Assembly (NCBI GenBank): GCA_038087015.1
Contig: JASBNA010000004.1
Location: forward strand, 992,001-1,056,000
Length of the DNA stretch: 64,000 bases
Source of the DNA: Cerrena zonata
Lineage: Eukaryota > Basidiomycota > Agaricomycetes > Polyporales > Cerrenaceae
Direction of reading: 5' to 3'
In this document: positions 22,553 through 34,556 of the stretch, piece after piece
How the letters are laid out: every line of letters starts with the position of its first letter
Numbering within the stretch: the first letter of the stretch is position 1
Translations under genes and position numbers: made by a program
Notes under the pieces: model-generated
Told to the model about the DNA's origin: nothing
Database searches by the model: none
Seen by the model: the letters and a program-made list of their open reading frames with translations, nothing else

Positions 22553-24888
22553 ATGTCATTCCTAGCGAGGACTCAGATGTAGATGTATCTATATGTAGTA
22601 TTATGCACTTAGTTTGAGATAACAGACGAGATTCAGCCCCTTCTACTTCTCTTGAGTCACGGTATGACAACCACACTTCTTTTCCCTATGCAAAGCATCG
22701 AAACTTTGTCGGAAAGTGACAGTACGACATATCCGATTTGGGGATTACAATTAGATATAGTCATGCACTCCAACGCTTCCATTACACGTTGGGAAATCGA
22801 AACCAAGGTGCCGCATGCCGCCGTTCTATGTTTTGGATTCAGTCAATAAAGAAGTCCAGCACCGAATCTCTCCCGTATAGTTAAACGCGCCACAGGCACG
22901 TCCGTTTACTGTCAGAGTACAGTCACCCTGAATTCAACATGAGTAACGTGACTAAGTACTGTACTTAGGTACTAAAGATTTCTGTTGAGCGCATCAAATG
23001 TCGGACAGTACTTGTCGGATACTGTCCCTTTCTGACAAGTGACAAGGACAGCTACGATCACATACGTTAATAGCAGCACAATGCTCACTATGACACAGAA
23101 ACATTGCGCTGCCATTACCGTATGTCCTCCCTAATCAGACACGACCTATCACCGGTCATCTGTCATCCATGCTTGTTTGTGACATATGTCAGAGATAAAC
23201 CGTAGATAGAAAAAGAGAGGTATACGTACCGGAGAGATAACGGCACATACTATGTGCGGTTTTTTTTGCAAATTGCGTCCCATGTCCGTCCGCGATTGAG
23301 CGAACCTGGGGCTTCCTGTCCGATTTGACATCAACGACAGCTTCGTCCGTCCGATGGAACGGTACCGACTGAATTTGGAAATGAATCACCGAATAGAGTT
23401 ATTCAAATTCACTCTATTGAAACCCCCCACTGGCTATAAATATATATCAATGTCCCATTCGTAATTTACCCCAGAGAGAATACCAAATGCATATCACCCA
23501 CAAAGACCGAAGCTCGAACATCCTGAGCAACCCTGATCAGGCAACCGTCAACAATTGAACCGCGAAGTTTGTTGGTCGTTGTGGGTGCGACCCGCAGAAT
23601 GAACCTACTGACTCAGAGATAGGAGCTTAGGGGGTTCCTAATGGAAGTAAACCCCGAGTTGGGGGTGTTGGGGCGCGTTGCCGCCGCTGTTCGGGTACTT
23701 GAAATCTAGTATTCTCGGAGTAGAAAAAACTAAGGTTTGGAGATGGCTCGAGCGCGGTCGATATGGAGGTAACGGTGTACCCCACTGAACGGGATCGAGA
23801 TCCTATTGGTTTTGTCCGGCGAGAGAGTGGATTGTCTCAGAGTGACGTCGATGACGGTGGAGGTGTAACCAAGATGTGAGCGCAAGTAAGAAAGAACTCG
23901 GAAGCGTCCCTTGCGAGGTGCGCTGATAACGACTTCGCAACGGTTGGTCCCTCGGATTCGATTCAATTTAGATGAAAAAGCTTGGAAGGTCTCGCAGGAC
24001 GAGGACCGAGGTGTAGCATGTAACCAAGGTGCACCGCGTAAACTATGGTGTTGTGATGTTCATATATGAATGTAATAAAGAAGGGTCAATGCATGAACCC
24101 GCATAAGCCTCGAACTCGTGGAGGATAACAGTAGGATAACGACGACGAACAAGGCACCGAAATGATGTCAGTGATGCTTATGATGCCGAGCCCAGAGCCC
24201 GGGTTGAGGCGCAACTCCCTCTCCTATGCGATGGGAGAAAATATATGGTAGTGAGAAAAGAGAATGGGATAGAAAGGATTTATATAGCAAGGTGCTATCT
24301 ATACTAGTAAGTCGGATAAGTAAAGTTCAACGGTTCATCAAGGTACGTTTGAAGAAGTGGATATATGCATGGGTATGGAAAGATTGCAAAGTGGAGTTTT
24401 GGTGGGTGGCAGCACGAGGTAGAGATGATGGACAAGTCAAGAATCGAGATCGGGATGAAATATGAGGTATGATATGATGTGATATGGGATGATGTGTGGA
24501 CATGAAGTCTATACTCGTACAACCGTCCAAACTACTAAAAACCACCGACTAAAAAGAGTGGAGGGGCGTAGAAGTTTGGGAACAAAAGGTGATGTTCTAG
24601 ATTACAAAAGGCAATAGTCCCAGGCACTCTAATCTATGACCACAAGTATCAGTATCAGGAACACCTGAGCAGTAAAAGGAGGATATGATTAAGGAGGGAA
24701 TTGTTCGTGGCGTGGGGTTATCATACGTTATGAACAGATTTGCAACACTAGACCGAAAAAGTCTATGGCATCCTGAATAAGCCCCGCAACAGCGCAAGTA
24801 CGCAGCGGAAAGTGGAGTCGTCCAGTTCGGTGTGCTGCGGCAGCGTTTACAACGGGGGACATGAGAAGAAGCGAAGGCAGTTCACTGC
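22553..24888. other. Long gene-poor region
   Basis: 2.3 kb in which I recognise no gene on either strand. Open stretches are short (under 90 codons), mostly lack ATG starts and resemble no known family. Short runs of GGATATGATATGA-like sequence near 24465-24500 are low complexity. Confidence 0.3.
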
Positions 24889-25889
24889 TTAGTGTTTTCG
24901 GCCTTTTTTCTTCTTTGCGCCATCGACAATTCCTCCTGCTCTGCTGATCATTCGAGCCAGCTCGCCTTTAGAGTGCAGGTAACGGATTTCTGGTATTGAG
25001 CCAATTGTATGACCTCCAATGAGCAAGATGGGGAGGTCCGAAACGGATGTTAGTCGGTAGAGGAGCGGTGTAAGGACGGATTCATCAGCTAGATAGAAGC
25101 GAGGTGAATAATGAGTTTTGTGATGCGAAACAGATACCAAGCGCAGAAAAAGCGGGAAATAAACGTACATCGTGCATCGACTTCGATGATTGTTGGTGAG
25201 GGCAAGAGGTTCATGTCTTCAAGCATTTGCTTGAGTTCTCGTGAGATGGGAGAATGTGTCTGGTGGGCGGTCAGAAAAGACCGAGGTCAATAAACAACTA
25301 AGCGCACCTTGGAGTAGAGAACAACCGGAAAGCGAGCCCAAGTCTCGTTGACCAAAGCGTCGACTTCTTCGACAGCGTGTGGACTCCGTGTATCAAAGTC
25401 CAGAACGAGCTGGGGATCGATAGGCTTTGCGGGGTCGACAGATGATGGGATCACATTCTGAGGGAGACTGGCGAGGAAAGCTGAGACGGCCGCGAGTTCC
25501 TGCTCGCGGGTCAAGGTAACTTGAGGGCGAACGCTGCTGCTTCCCCAGGACTTGTGTCTGAGGGCGGCGAGTTTGCTGGCTTGCGCTGAGAGCTTGTTGA
25601 ACCGTTGGGTCGCGGCGGCTGTGAGCGCGTGGTCGGCATCGCTGAGAGAGATGGGAGCAAGCGATGGCGGAGCAGTGAGGAGGATGTACCCCGAGACTAC
25701 GATGAGAGCAAAAAGGGCGAGAAATGTAGTGCGCTGCCAGAACTGGCGAGGTTTTCTGGCTGCGAGGTTGACCGAGTGCTGAAAAGAGTTGAGGACGGCG
25801 AGGGTGGGTGTGAGCGGAGGGGATAGTGGGGAGTCTGTAGAGTGGCCCATGTTGAGATGGCGGGCAGAGTAGGTGCGGCGGTGTGCCAT
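24889..25889 (-). CDS. Membrane-anchored glutaredoxin-like protein lacking the active-site cysteine
   Basis: Resembles the fungal single-TM, secretory-pathway glutaredoxins (Grx6/Grx7 type). Start MAHRRTYSARHLNMGHSTDS (ATG 25887-25889). One N-terminal transmembrane helix, TFLALFALIVVSGYILL, follows a short cytosolic segment, then a lumenal helical stretch and the thioredoxin fold: ARFPVVLYSK, an intron, THSPISRELKQMLEDM, an intron, DESVLTPLLYRLT, LPILLIGGHTIGSIPEI, LHSKGELARMI. The cis-Pro region is present as TIGSIPE. At the site where glutaredoxins have CPYS/CSYS this protein has SPIS, so the catalytic Cys is Ser and no Cys is visible in the domain. The C-terminus is basic (KKKKGRKH). It may be a non-redox, structural or regulatory Grx fold. 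Confidence 0.85.
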
Positions 25890-27833
25890 TGTGCTTGGAA
25901 GGAGCGTGTGGTTTTTATTAGGTCCTGCTGTAGAAGATTGAAGAGAGATGAGGAGGCAAAGAACAAAGAGCCGTATCAAGAGCCGTATCAAGAGCCTCGA
26001 CTCAACAACCAACCTGGCACCGTCCCCCAGTCCCATCAGATCTCTCCCTCCCGATCCCACTTTGGTCCCCCATCTCGCTCCCACGCCCATCTATTCGCGG
26101 CGATCCGGTCGTTTTCTCCTCCACTACGCCCTTTCCGGCTCACTCCTGCTCTCACTCTTTGACACTTTCTGCCCACTCGGATCGACACGTCGTCTTTATC
26201 ACTTATAGCACACACAAAATACACACTCTTCATCATCCCCCGCTGCGCTGACGAGCATCATGCACAGACCATGACGCACTCGACGTTATTTCAGTCCTCA
26301 TAGTCTCACTCGATGTCAAACGAACTTTCATTGTCTTTCCAGGTATACAATGGCAAGTGATTACCTCTATTGTATGTCACAACATCCGGTGGCGTGCGAA
26401 GGTGGTCCCAACTTGACATCTCAAAATTCATTTGACTGCTTGGGCCTTCCGAATCGCTCCATTCACAGTCTTCTAGCTGCATTCGAAGGCTCGCATTCGT
26501 CGTGAAGTACACCTATTTCCGGTAGTCCCCCGACGCGCACCTCGACGCGTTTTTCAGTGTCCGCAGTTTCCTACCCTCCGTGTTGTTTTCACCGCCGGAT
26601 CGATCCCAGATCGATCACCTGTTTTTCCTGCCACCAATCCGCCTCATCGTCTACGCTCTGGACTATAGCTAGACTCTCCTGCTGAACTGAAATCCTTGTA
26701 AAGGCTCTGGATGGACTGTCGGCTACATTGTCAAACCTTGTTGTTCCCACCCGAGACTCCGTATCGACATTTATCCTGCCAGGTCATCTGGCAGTTTTCT
26801 GGGAAGCATGTGGCTCTTACCCAATTATGACGCGGTACCTACGTAGACCGAGGATTTTCTGCATTCGACCTCCATACACAAGTCATGCTTAATTAGTTCC
26901 ATGTCCACGCAAAAATTCTCTCGACTTCGAGGTCTGTTTCTAAAGTTCAGCCATAGATTCTCCGATACGGTGAAACTTAACCAACAATTTCCGACGATTC
27001 CTAGAGGTCGCATTGTACACTCTCGATCTCCGCACGGTTGTTTACAACATTTTTTTCCAATTGGGAAGCTCGAAGTCGGATCAATGATGTTTCACCCAAT
27101 TTGGAATGCTGTTGTTTATTTTTGTCGTTCTAGGAGAGACTGGGTATTATACTATCGCTCTTTGTATTACTCCTTGTGCCAAATATCACAAACCATTCAA
27201 CTCCGTTTAGAGTTAGAGTGAATTGTTCACAACAACATATTGTTCGGCAGTCATCTGGCTGGGTGCACGAGCGCTGTTTCATGTAGGTCCCGAATACAGT
27301 TGCTCTTCGGCTGAACGTTGTTAGGTTGGTATTCTATCCGTTAATCTCGCCCTTTGCGCATCGAAATACATTATAACACAGAGTTGTGACAGACATAGAG
27401 AGATTACCAGTTTGAAGATCATAAAAATCTCCGTTCGTCCGAGTCAAGTTACTCCGGTCCTCAGCAAGTTTTACACCATAACCATTACCTTGTATTACAG
27501 TAACTGTCCTTACCGTCAACTGTAGCCTGCCTGCTCTTCTGCACATGTCCTCCCCAAACATCATTCCGACAAGTGATTTGCGCTATAAGAGATCATTTCC
27601 CACGATATCACAGAAGAAACAAGAGGTCCATGTTTAGACTAACACTCTCTATTTCGGCTCGAGCCGTACAATGGTCAGTATTCTATTCCCACTGCGGCCA
27701 CTATACAATGAATCTGGCAAGTGCTTGTTAGTTTGCATTTAGTACTTCTTACCTCGCTGGATCCTCAAGGATAGCATCCCCGCTGTCCTCTTCCCTCATC
27801 TATCCACCCGTCTCATGACCCTCTAGACTCAGG
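25890..27833. other. Intergenic region upstream of Grx-like gene and BTB4
   Basis: 1.9 kb. The first 350 bp are pyrimidine-rich on the plus strand and probably form the promoter/5' UTR of the minus-strand Grx-like gene. No convincing coding sequence was seen in the rest. Confidence 0.3.
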
Positions 27834-28832
27834 ATGGGCGCAGACGGTGAGGACAAGGAATCTTCGTCTCCACGACTCGCAAGTCACCCATTCGACGATG
27901 AGGACGCAGACGTCATCGTGCAATCGTCTGACAATGTGTGTTTCAAGATGTATAGGGTCATCTTGGGCAAAGCCTCCCCAGTCTTCAAAGACACGTTCGG
28001 TCTTCCTCAATCTCCGCCATCAGAGTGTAACCCGGAAGACTTCTTCAATGGGTTGCCGCTCGTCAAGATCACGGAAGATAGTCATACATTGGAGCTTCTG
28101 TTCGCATTTTGTTACCCCATGGATGACCCAGTGTTGCAGAACATTGACGATACACGGGCAGTCTTGGAGGCAGCCCATAAGTATCAGATGGATGCGATCG
28201 CGATTCGTGCGAGGGCCTCGTGGGCTGCCGTAGCGGGAGTAGATGCCCTCAAGGCGTTTGCTATTGCGTGCGGCATGGGATGGGAGGAAGAAGCACGGAT
28301 TGCTGCTCGCCTCACGTTAGATAGCGCCATTTGGCCCTTGGAACCTCCCCTCCCAAAGGAATTCAGATATGTCTCGGCCGAAAATGTCGTCAGACTAACT
28401 TCCTACCACCGAAAATGTGTTTCTGCGGCATGCCATTTTGCAGAAGACACCGGGTGGGGGGTGCAGGTTCTCAACTCACTCGTCTGCAATCATTGCGATA
28501 AACTGTATTCGGGAGCGGTGCAATCCAATGCGCTTAGGGAATGGCTTCGAGTCTTCCAGAGGAGTGCAAAGGCGATCCTTTCCTCCCAGCCGTCGGCCGC
28601 TGTTGTGGATAACCAGACGGTTATTTTCGATACTATTCGGAGATCGTATGGCTCCCCGCCTTGTGACCTGCCCATGCATGCTTTTGAGAAGATCAAGTCC
28701 GTGGCGAGGATGTTTGGTGAAGAGCTTGATGTTCGAGTCTCTTCGGTCAGTGTCAAGTTTTACCATTCTTCGTTGAGATTGGGTGAAATTAAATGGACGT
28801 TCGTGTAGGTTGTTCTTGAGTTGCAGTTTTGA
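27834..28832 (+). CDS. BTB/POZ domain protein (BTB4)
   Basis: Starts MGADGEDKESSSPRLASHPF. BTB fold: DADVIVQSSDNVCFKMYRVI, KASPVFKDTFGLP, VLEAAHKYQMDAI. Closer to BTB1 (HPF...DAD, LxxCYPMDDP) than to the acidic-tail subgroup. C-terminal half: VRLTSYHRKC, CNHCDKLY. Straight translation runs into a TAG at 28806-28808; removing a 63-nt phase-0 intron (28746-28808, gtcagt..tag) joins exon 1 (304 codons) to last exon VVLELQF (28809-28832), which restores the V-x-L-x-L motif seen in the other seven genes. Total 311 aa. No acidic run follows. In tandem with BTB5. Confidence 0.87.
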
Positions 28833-29118
28833 ATACTCTTTTCTCATGTCTTTTTTCTTGTTCTGTCTTCCATTATTATGTCATTCGTTACGCCATTTAA
28901 ATGCTTACTGACAACATGTGATAACCTATATTTGAATAAGGTTCGAAACGTTTCGAGGTAGGCTTTCCTCATGTAGGAGAGACATTTACATATCTGTCGA
29001 TAACGTGCTATCCACGAGCCTAAACTGATACCCACCGTCCATCGATAACTGTTACATCTCCTCTCCACCACCACTACCACCATCCCAACAACACCCTCGT
29101 TCTTCATCCGCACTCCCG

Positions 29119-30087
29119 ATGTCTACAGACAATAAACCCGATACCAAGCTCCAGAAACTAGCGGAACCATTTCGATTCAACGACTCAAATGTCACTCTTC
29201 GAGCTGGCGGGGTGGACTTTCAAATTCATAAACTTGTTCTCTCCCATGCGTCCTCTATTTTCAAAGACATGTTCTCCCTTCCCAGTGATAGCTCGCCTTC
29301 GCAGGAAGGTTCACATGTCGTTGAAGTTACAGAGGATGCTCAAACCATTCACGACGTCCTATCGTTGATCTATCCCAATGCGCATAATATAGATCTCGAC
29401 GATTTCCATACCCTCCAGCGAGTGTTACTTGCTGCGCGTAAATACTCGATGGACAATTTACGGGCCATACTTGCGAAGACACTGGAGGCCAAGATTCACG
29501 TCAACCCGGTCGGCGTTTTTGCAGTCGCCTGCCTTGCTGAAGCACCACAGGTAGCGCGCATCGCTGCAAAAGAGACCTTAAAGTGGAGCTACACCGAAAT
29601 TATCAACTGCAATAGTCCGGAAGTGAATCGAATGCGTGGAGGCACGCTGCGCAAACTTCTTCACTACCACAACGTATGCGCAGATCTTGCGTCACAAACA
29701 ATCCGCAAATGGGCCACACAGTGTCCGGTCGATCATCACAAAAATGCTTACGCAAAGACTTCTACAAGTTCTCCAGTGGACTGTAGGCAATCATGGTGGA
29801 ACAGCTATATTGATTGTGTTGAACGACAATCCACAACTCGCCCCATTCAGCCTGACTACAAGTCTATTGAATTCATGCGAGTGCTGAGTGAGGATACCCA
29901 CTGTTATTCAAAATGTTCAACGGCCACTATGAGGCTCATAGAACTCGCGGACCAGTTGAAGCAAGAAGTCCAGCAGGCTATATCAAGCGTACGGATTGTT
30001 TCTTTACAATATTCGTTGGTATATTTTCTCACTGGCATGGATATACAGGTTCAGCTTGATCTGGATGATGATGATTATCTCATCTAG
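29119..30087 (+). CDS. BTB/POZ domain protein (BTB5)
   Basis: Starts MSTDNKPDTKLQKLAEPFRF. BTB fold: FNDSNVTLRAGGVDFQIHKL, SHASSIFKDMFSLP, LLAARKYSMDNLRA. C-terminal half: RKLLHYHNVC, CRQSWWNSYIDCVERQS, Cys-x3-Cys near CYSKCS. A 60-nt phase-0 intron (29989-30048, gtacgg..cag) separates exon 1 from last exon VQLDLDDDDYLI (30049-30087). The intron length is a multiple of three and contains no stop, so an unspliced transcript would also encode a full protein, longer by 20 residues (RIVSLQYSLVYFLTG...). Closest relatives here are BTB3 and BTB7. Confidence 0.92.
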   Translation: MSTDNKPDTKLQKLAEPFRFNDSNVTLRAGGVDFQIHKLVLSHASSIFKDMFSLPSDSSPSQEGSHVVEVTEDAQTIHDVLSLIYPNAHNIDLDDFHTLQRVLLAARKYSMDNLRAILAKTLEAKIHVNPVGVFAVACLAEAPQVARIAAKETLKWSYTEIINCNSPEVNRMRGGTLRKLLHYHNVCADLASQTIRKWATQCPVDHHKNAYAKTSTSSPVDCRQSWWNSYIDCVERQSTTRPIQPDYKSIEFMRVLSEDTHCYSKCSTATMRLIELADQLKQEVQQAISSVRIVSLQYSLVYFLTGMDIQVQLDLDDDDYLI

Positions 30088-31019
30088 CCTACGTTATTCG
30101 GATCGATGTTTGTTCTGAATTCGGTATAAGGTTTGGGAGGATGTCAAATGCGCTGGGATCATAGGGGAGTAGTGTACCTTGGATTACTTGTAAAATGGTT
30201 TTTAGGCGATATAAACTGATTGTTCGGAATCTCTGTGTGGAATGGATACAAAGTAAGACATCACCAACCGGGGCTTGGGATGTAAGTCTCTGATGCAGAT
30301 AATAAATACTCAGATAAAGTCCGTCTTGGGGAGGTTGAACGACGAAAGTTTCTTCAAGGTTATACTAGTCACTGGTACAGCCTCAAGATATCTGCGAATT
30401 AAATACGAGTTATTTTATTCATTGTATGAAATGCCAGTCACGATGGGCAGAGAACATATAGGAATTTTTTGAGCGATACAGACCGACTAATGTAGGGACT
30501 CGAGGTAACTTCATGTTGAATAGATCTACCACTAGTAGTGAGTGGGGAAGTCGAATAATGTCACTTCATCTCCTCCACATATCTGAAAGTTTGAAAGGTA
30601 CTGGCCCTCTTGTGTGTTTGCTGGTATCTGTATCTGTATCTGTATCTGTATCTGACATATCACAACAAATATTGTTCGGTATTCGTCGAGAAAATGTCCA
30701 AAATTTGGATTTCAATTTTAAATATGTTGCTTGATATCTGTGTCCTTGGTCGACAATTACTTAATCATGGAATCAACTTGATAGTCATAACCCTCTCGAT
30801 TTCCTCTACTATCTGTGGTAGAAATATATCACTATTTGTTGGAAGGATGGAAGAAAAAAAAATATACAACTTGAGAATGAACATACTGTACTACTAACTT
30901 GAAGTAGTAGCCTGAGTAAGTAACAGAATGATACTGTTATGCGTGACGTAGCTATCAGTGTCACAGGAATCCTACACCTTCCGCTTTGGGAGACCAACTT
31001 GGAGGGGTGTATCTCTGGC
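30088..31019. other. Intergenic BTB5/COG5
   Basis: No gene recognised. AT-rich, with a short TGTATC tandem repeat at about 30625-30655. Confidence 0.35.
30622..30656. repeat. Hexanucleotide TGTATC microsatellite
   Basis: About five copies of tgtatc in a row. Confidence 0.7.
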
Positions 31020-34000
31020 ATGACCGGTTAGTTCAATGTCATTCGTTTCCTCCTTTACCTAACGGATATATCGTGCAGACTACTCTGTATTTGCGAACTC
31101 TAGCTTTGACCCCAATGACTATGCCAACGCCGTACTAGCGGGTGAAACATACCCTCCGCAAGCTGGAAAGTCCAGAACGACCAAAAGTACCGGACTTGCC
31201 CCTGCCAATGAGGACATATCAGTGGCTATTTCAAAACTGAACTATAGCATCGAGAATGCGGAAAAGGAGCTGAAGAATGTGGTCAGTGCTTGTATATGCT
31301 TCGCGTGTGGTATCATGGCATTGAAATACGATGGAACTGACGTCAGACGGTTAGGTGACAAGTCACCACGAAGATTTACTCGTACAGGCTGCAGGTGTCA
31401 CTCAACTAGAAGGGTCGCTAGGTTCTGTCAGAGGCGGTCTAAATGATCTAGATGCGACGCTTGACAAGTTAGTTACAGCATAATCCAACGGCATACATCG
31501 GTGGCTAATTAACTCACGCTCTCCAGGTTGCGTCTCAAGATTCGTGCGCCGTACAAATCACTACAGAGCGAGGTTGCTAAACTAGAACGTATACAACAAG
31601 CATCTGGGATTCTTCGACGCACGTCTCGTTTTGTGACCCTAACACGGAGACTAGAGGTTCAGCTTTCTGAAATGGATAAAGCGGAGGCAGCAGAAAGCAA
31701 ACTAGATACTACAAGCAAGAATCCACTCAATGGTGATAGCTCCAACTCGCTATTCTCTCAAGCTCTTGAAAATGAGGATGAAAAAGAGCGGACAATTGCT
31801 AAGGCAGCTCTGACAATAGCCGAGTTGAGTTAGTCCTAATCACTTTACTCATCATTTTGTTTGTGCGGTACTCATACGTGCTTCTTAGCGGCATTGCTTG
31901 AGCCCGACTCGGAAACTGCCCACGTCCCAAAACCGGTTCCTCTGTCGTCTATCAATGCTGTCTCAAAACATTTACCGTATGTCGAGGCAGCGCGATCTAG
32001 AATCACCGCCGACATGGAAACAATGGTCATAACCGGTCTATCTACGCTTGTCAGTACATATATCGCATTTCCGAGCCCATAATTGACTCCCTAGTAACAG
32101 AATCAATCGTTGCTTGCTTCGTCTCTCCAAACAGCGCATAACCTACGTGTTTTACCAGACTTGGTCAACAACCTTGTAACAGACTTATCAGATGCTGTTG
32201 ATGGTCGAATACGTTTTGCCTTTGACTTATCCCGTATAGCAAAAGAAATCGTTGGGAAGGGTCCGTTACTCGTATCCTTAATTATTTGTCATATATCTGA
32301 TCTGAGCTGGTTCACAGATGCATCTTCTACGCCGAGCAGTATGCTGTATAGATCCCGCCTTCGTACTGAACCTACCAATGTTACTGCACCACAGTGGACG
32401 GCCGCACTGTGGAGTAGTTTAGAGAGTTTGGTTGAGGAAATGGCGGATTGTTGCATTAAGGTAGATTCCTGGCCCGAAATTATCAAAGTTGGCACGATGC
32501 TCACCAGTCTCAGGTGTATACCCTAGAGAAGGTCTTGAAAGTGAAAAAGGATCCAGTAACTCAGGTGCTATTCCTCGACGAAGCAATGAAGGTAACCCTC
32601 GTTTTACTCTCATATTCGTTCCTACCTAATCGCCTTGTATTGTTTGACCACTTAGGTTCTTGAGAATAAGCCCAGCGCTATATTTTGGGGATCGTTAGGC
32701 CAATCATTGGAGAAGCAAGCTCGTGATGCTGCAAAAGCATCGACGTTCCTTCAACAGACACTGAGCACCAGCTATCCACGTTTGCTTCGCCTGTTCCATT
32801 CCTTTTTCGCAAAGATCGCAGTTCAAACAGATACAATCTATACCCAATCTCAACAAAGGTACGTAGCTAAAATTCACAATGTCCGTCTCTAATTAACATA
32901 GTCCGTGTATTATATAGCCCCGAAACAGTGATCGTTCTTCGTGCACTCTCTAACTTTGAATCCTTATACCTTTCTCGGTCATCAAACCGACTTACTGAAG
33001 TGGTTGGTCAAGCCTTTGCTGGTGGTCCGCGTTCACCTCCTGGTATGACCGAAGGTATCAATGTCGCTCGGACTATTGCCAATGAACTTGATTCAGCCAA
33101 GTTTGATCCTCTGCTTGTGAAGTCGGTTGCGAAGTATGTTGTGTCATCATTAGATATGTTCCTCAATAGGCTTGATGGAATGGTAAGCCATCGTCTCTTG
33201 GTGTAACGCAAACACGAGGTGACTAATACCAATTTAGATCTCGAAGGAACGCGCCGCAGTAACTCTTATCGGTCCAACTGCAACACCTCAACAAGTCTCA
33301 AATGGACAGCTTGGTACATGTCTATACCATTGCACATCACGGTTAGAGAAACTGGAGGAGGAATACGCCAACAATGTCTTTTCCGTCCTGAAACCTAATA
33401 TCGAGGTACGTGAAATTTGTGTGACTTCTTGCGAAATTGAAAGTTTTATACATCTTCTCCATAGAAACTACAAGTCGCATTTGACCGTCTAGTTGATCCT
33501 CTTCTAGCTGCTATCCGACGTGAACTGGGTGCTATCATCGCCAAGCTCCATCGAATGGACTTCAGTGATTCAGCAGATCGTATGGGCACGGGTGGCGGAC
33601 CTAGTCCGTACATGAAAGACTTGGTAGAACGCCTGAACTACATTAAATCAGACGTCCTATGCCAATTCAATGTTGCGGAAATCAACCAAGACTGGTGAGT
33701 TGCGAATTATGCAATTGGGTAGGTGAAACTGAATGTGTCGTCATAGGGCGGTGACAATTGTGAAATATGTCATCAAGACCTTCTTTCTACATGCGTCTAT
33801 AGCCAAACCGCTCGGAGAGAGTGGGAAACTCCAGCTCACAACCGATATGGCCGAGCTCGAATTTGCTCTGAATGCTTTTATGAGCGAGAAGGGACAATCG
33901 AAGGCAAATATTAACTGGGAGCGGGTCGGAGATGATTATCGCATTCTACGAGCTATGAGGTTGGTACATCATTCGAATCTACCTCGACCTTCTTACTCAA

Positions 34001-34330
34001 TACACGATACGTAGGCCATTATTATTTCTGGAGAACAGCCAGCTTGCGTCCCAAAAACACACGGCTGGGCTTCCGCCCTTACTCGTTCTGCATCACATTC
34101 TTGTCCGTTCTCCTATTTCCCTCCCACACACATTACATGGATGGGCGGAAGCTGAGTATGTTCGCTGGGTGGATGAGCATGAAGAACAAGAAGCATGGTC
34201 ATTGGTTGAGAGCGATCTTTCGCATTGGGAGAAAGTGACTGAGGCTGAAGGTGGTGATCCATCTAGTGCGACGGAATATGTACAACTGGCCCGTACAGTG
34301 TTGTCTAATGCTATGAATGCTAATGCATAG
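31020..34330 (+). CDS. COG5: Conserved oligomeric Golgi complex subunit 5
   Basis: Subunit of the COG tethering complex, which guides retrograde vesicles within the Golgi. N-terminus MTDYSVFANSSFDPNDYANA, then the COG5 signature LAGETYPP and helical SKLNYSIENAEKELKNVVTS. The central conserved block IKVYTLEKVLKVKKDPVTQV is recovered after removing an intron at about 32461-32513, followed by FLDEAMKVLENKPSAIFWG. C-terminal part: LVERLNYIKSDVLCQFN, WAVTIVKYVIKTFFLHASI, HILVRSPISLPHTLHGWAEA, ending at a TAG at 34328-34330. The proposed first exon is only 7 nt (ATGACCG, 31020-31026), joined to 31079 by a GT..AG intron. At least ten short introns. About 227 bp before ILV6, same strand. Confidence 0.92.
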
Positions 34331-34556
34331 TATCTTATGGGATTTTTTTCTCACTCTTACTTGAGTCCAATATTTTCACCTGTATTGGTTGGTTAAACAT
34401 GCACATGAGCCACGTTTCGGCCGAAATCAAAGTATAATTTCTTCGATCATAGTGATCGGGACCTCCACGTGGTAAAGCACTAAATGCAAGTTGACTCGTC
34501 GAGTTGGAACTGACTCCGAGTGCAGATTACAACAGTCTCCTCACAACGCAACCACT

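Noticed and set aside
22553..24888. Several 60-80 codon frames on both strands
   Set aside because: No recognisable motifs, starts or splice structure; treated as intergenic.
25287..26090. N-terminal extension of the Grx-like gene to 26090
   Set aside because: The stretch upstream of the ATG at 25889 is low complexity and lacks a credible start; MAHRRTY is followed by the normal TM arrangement.
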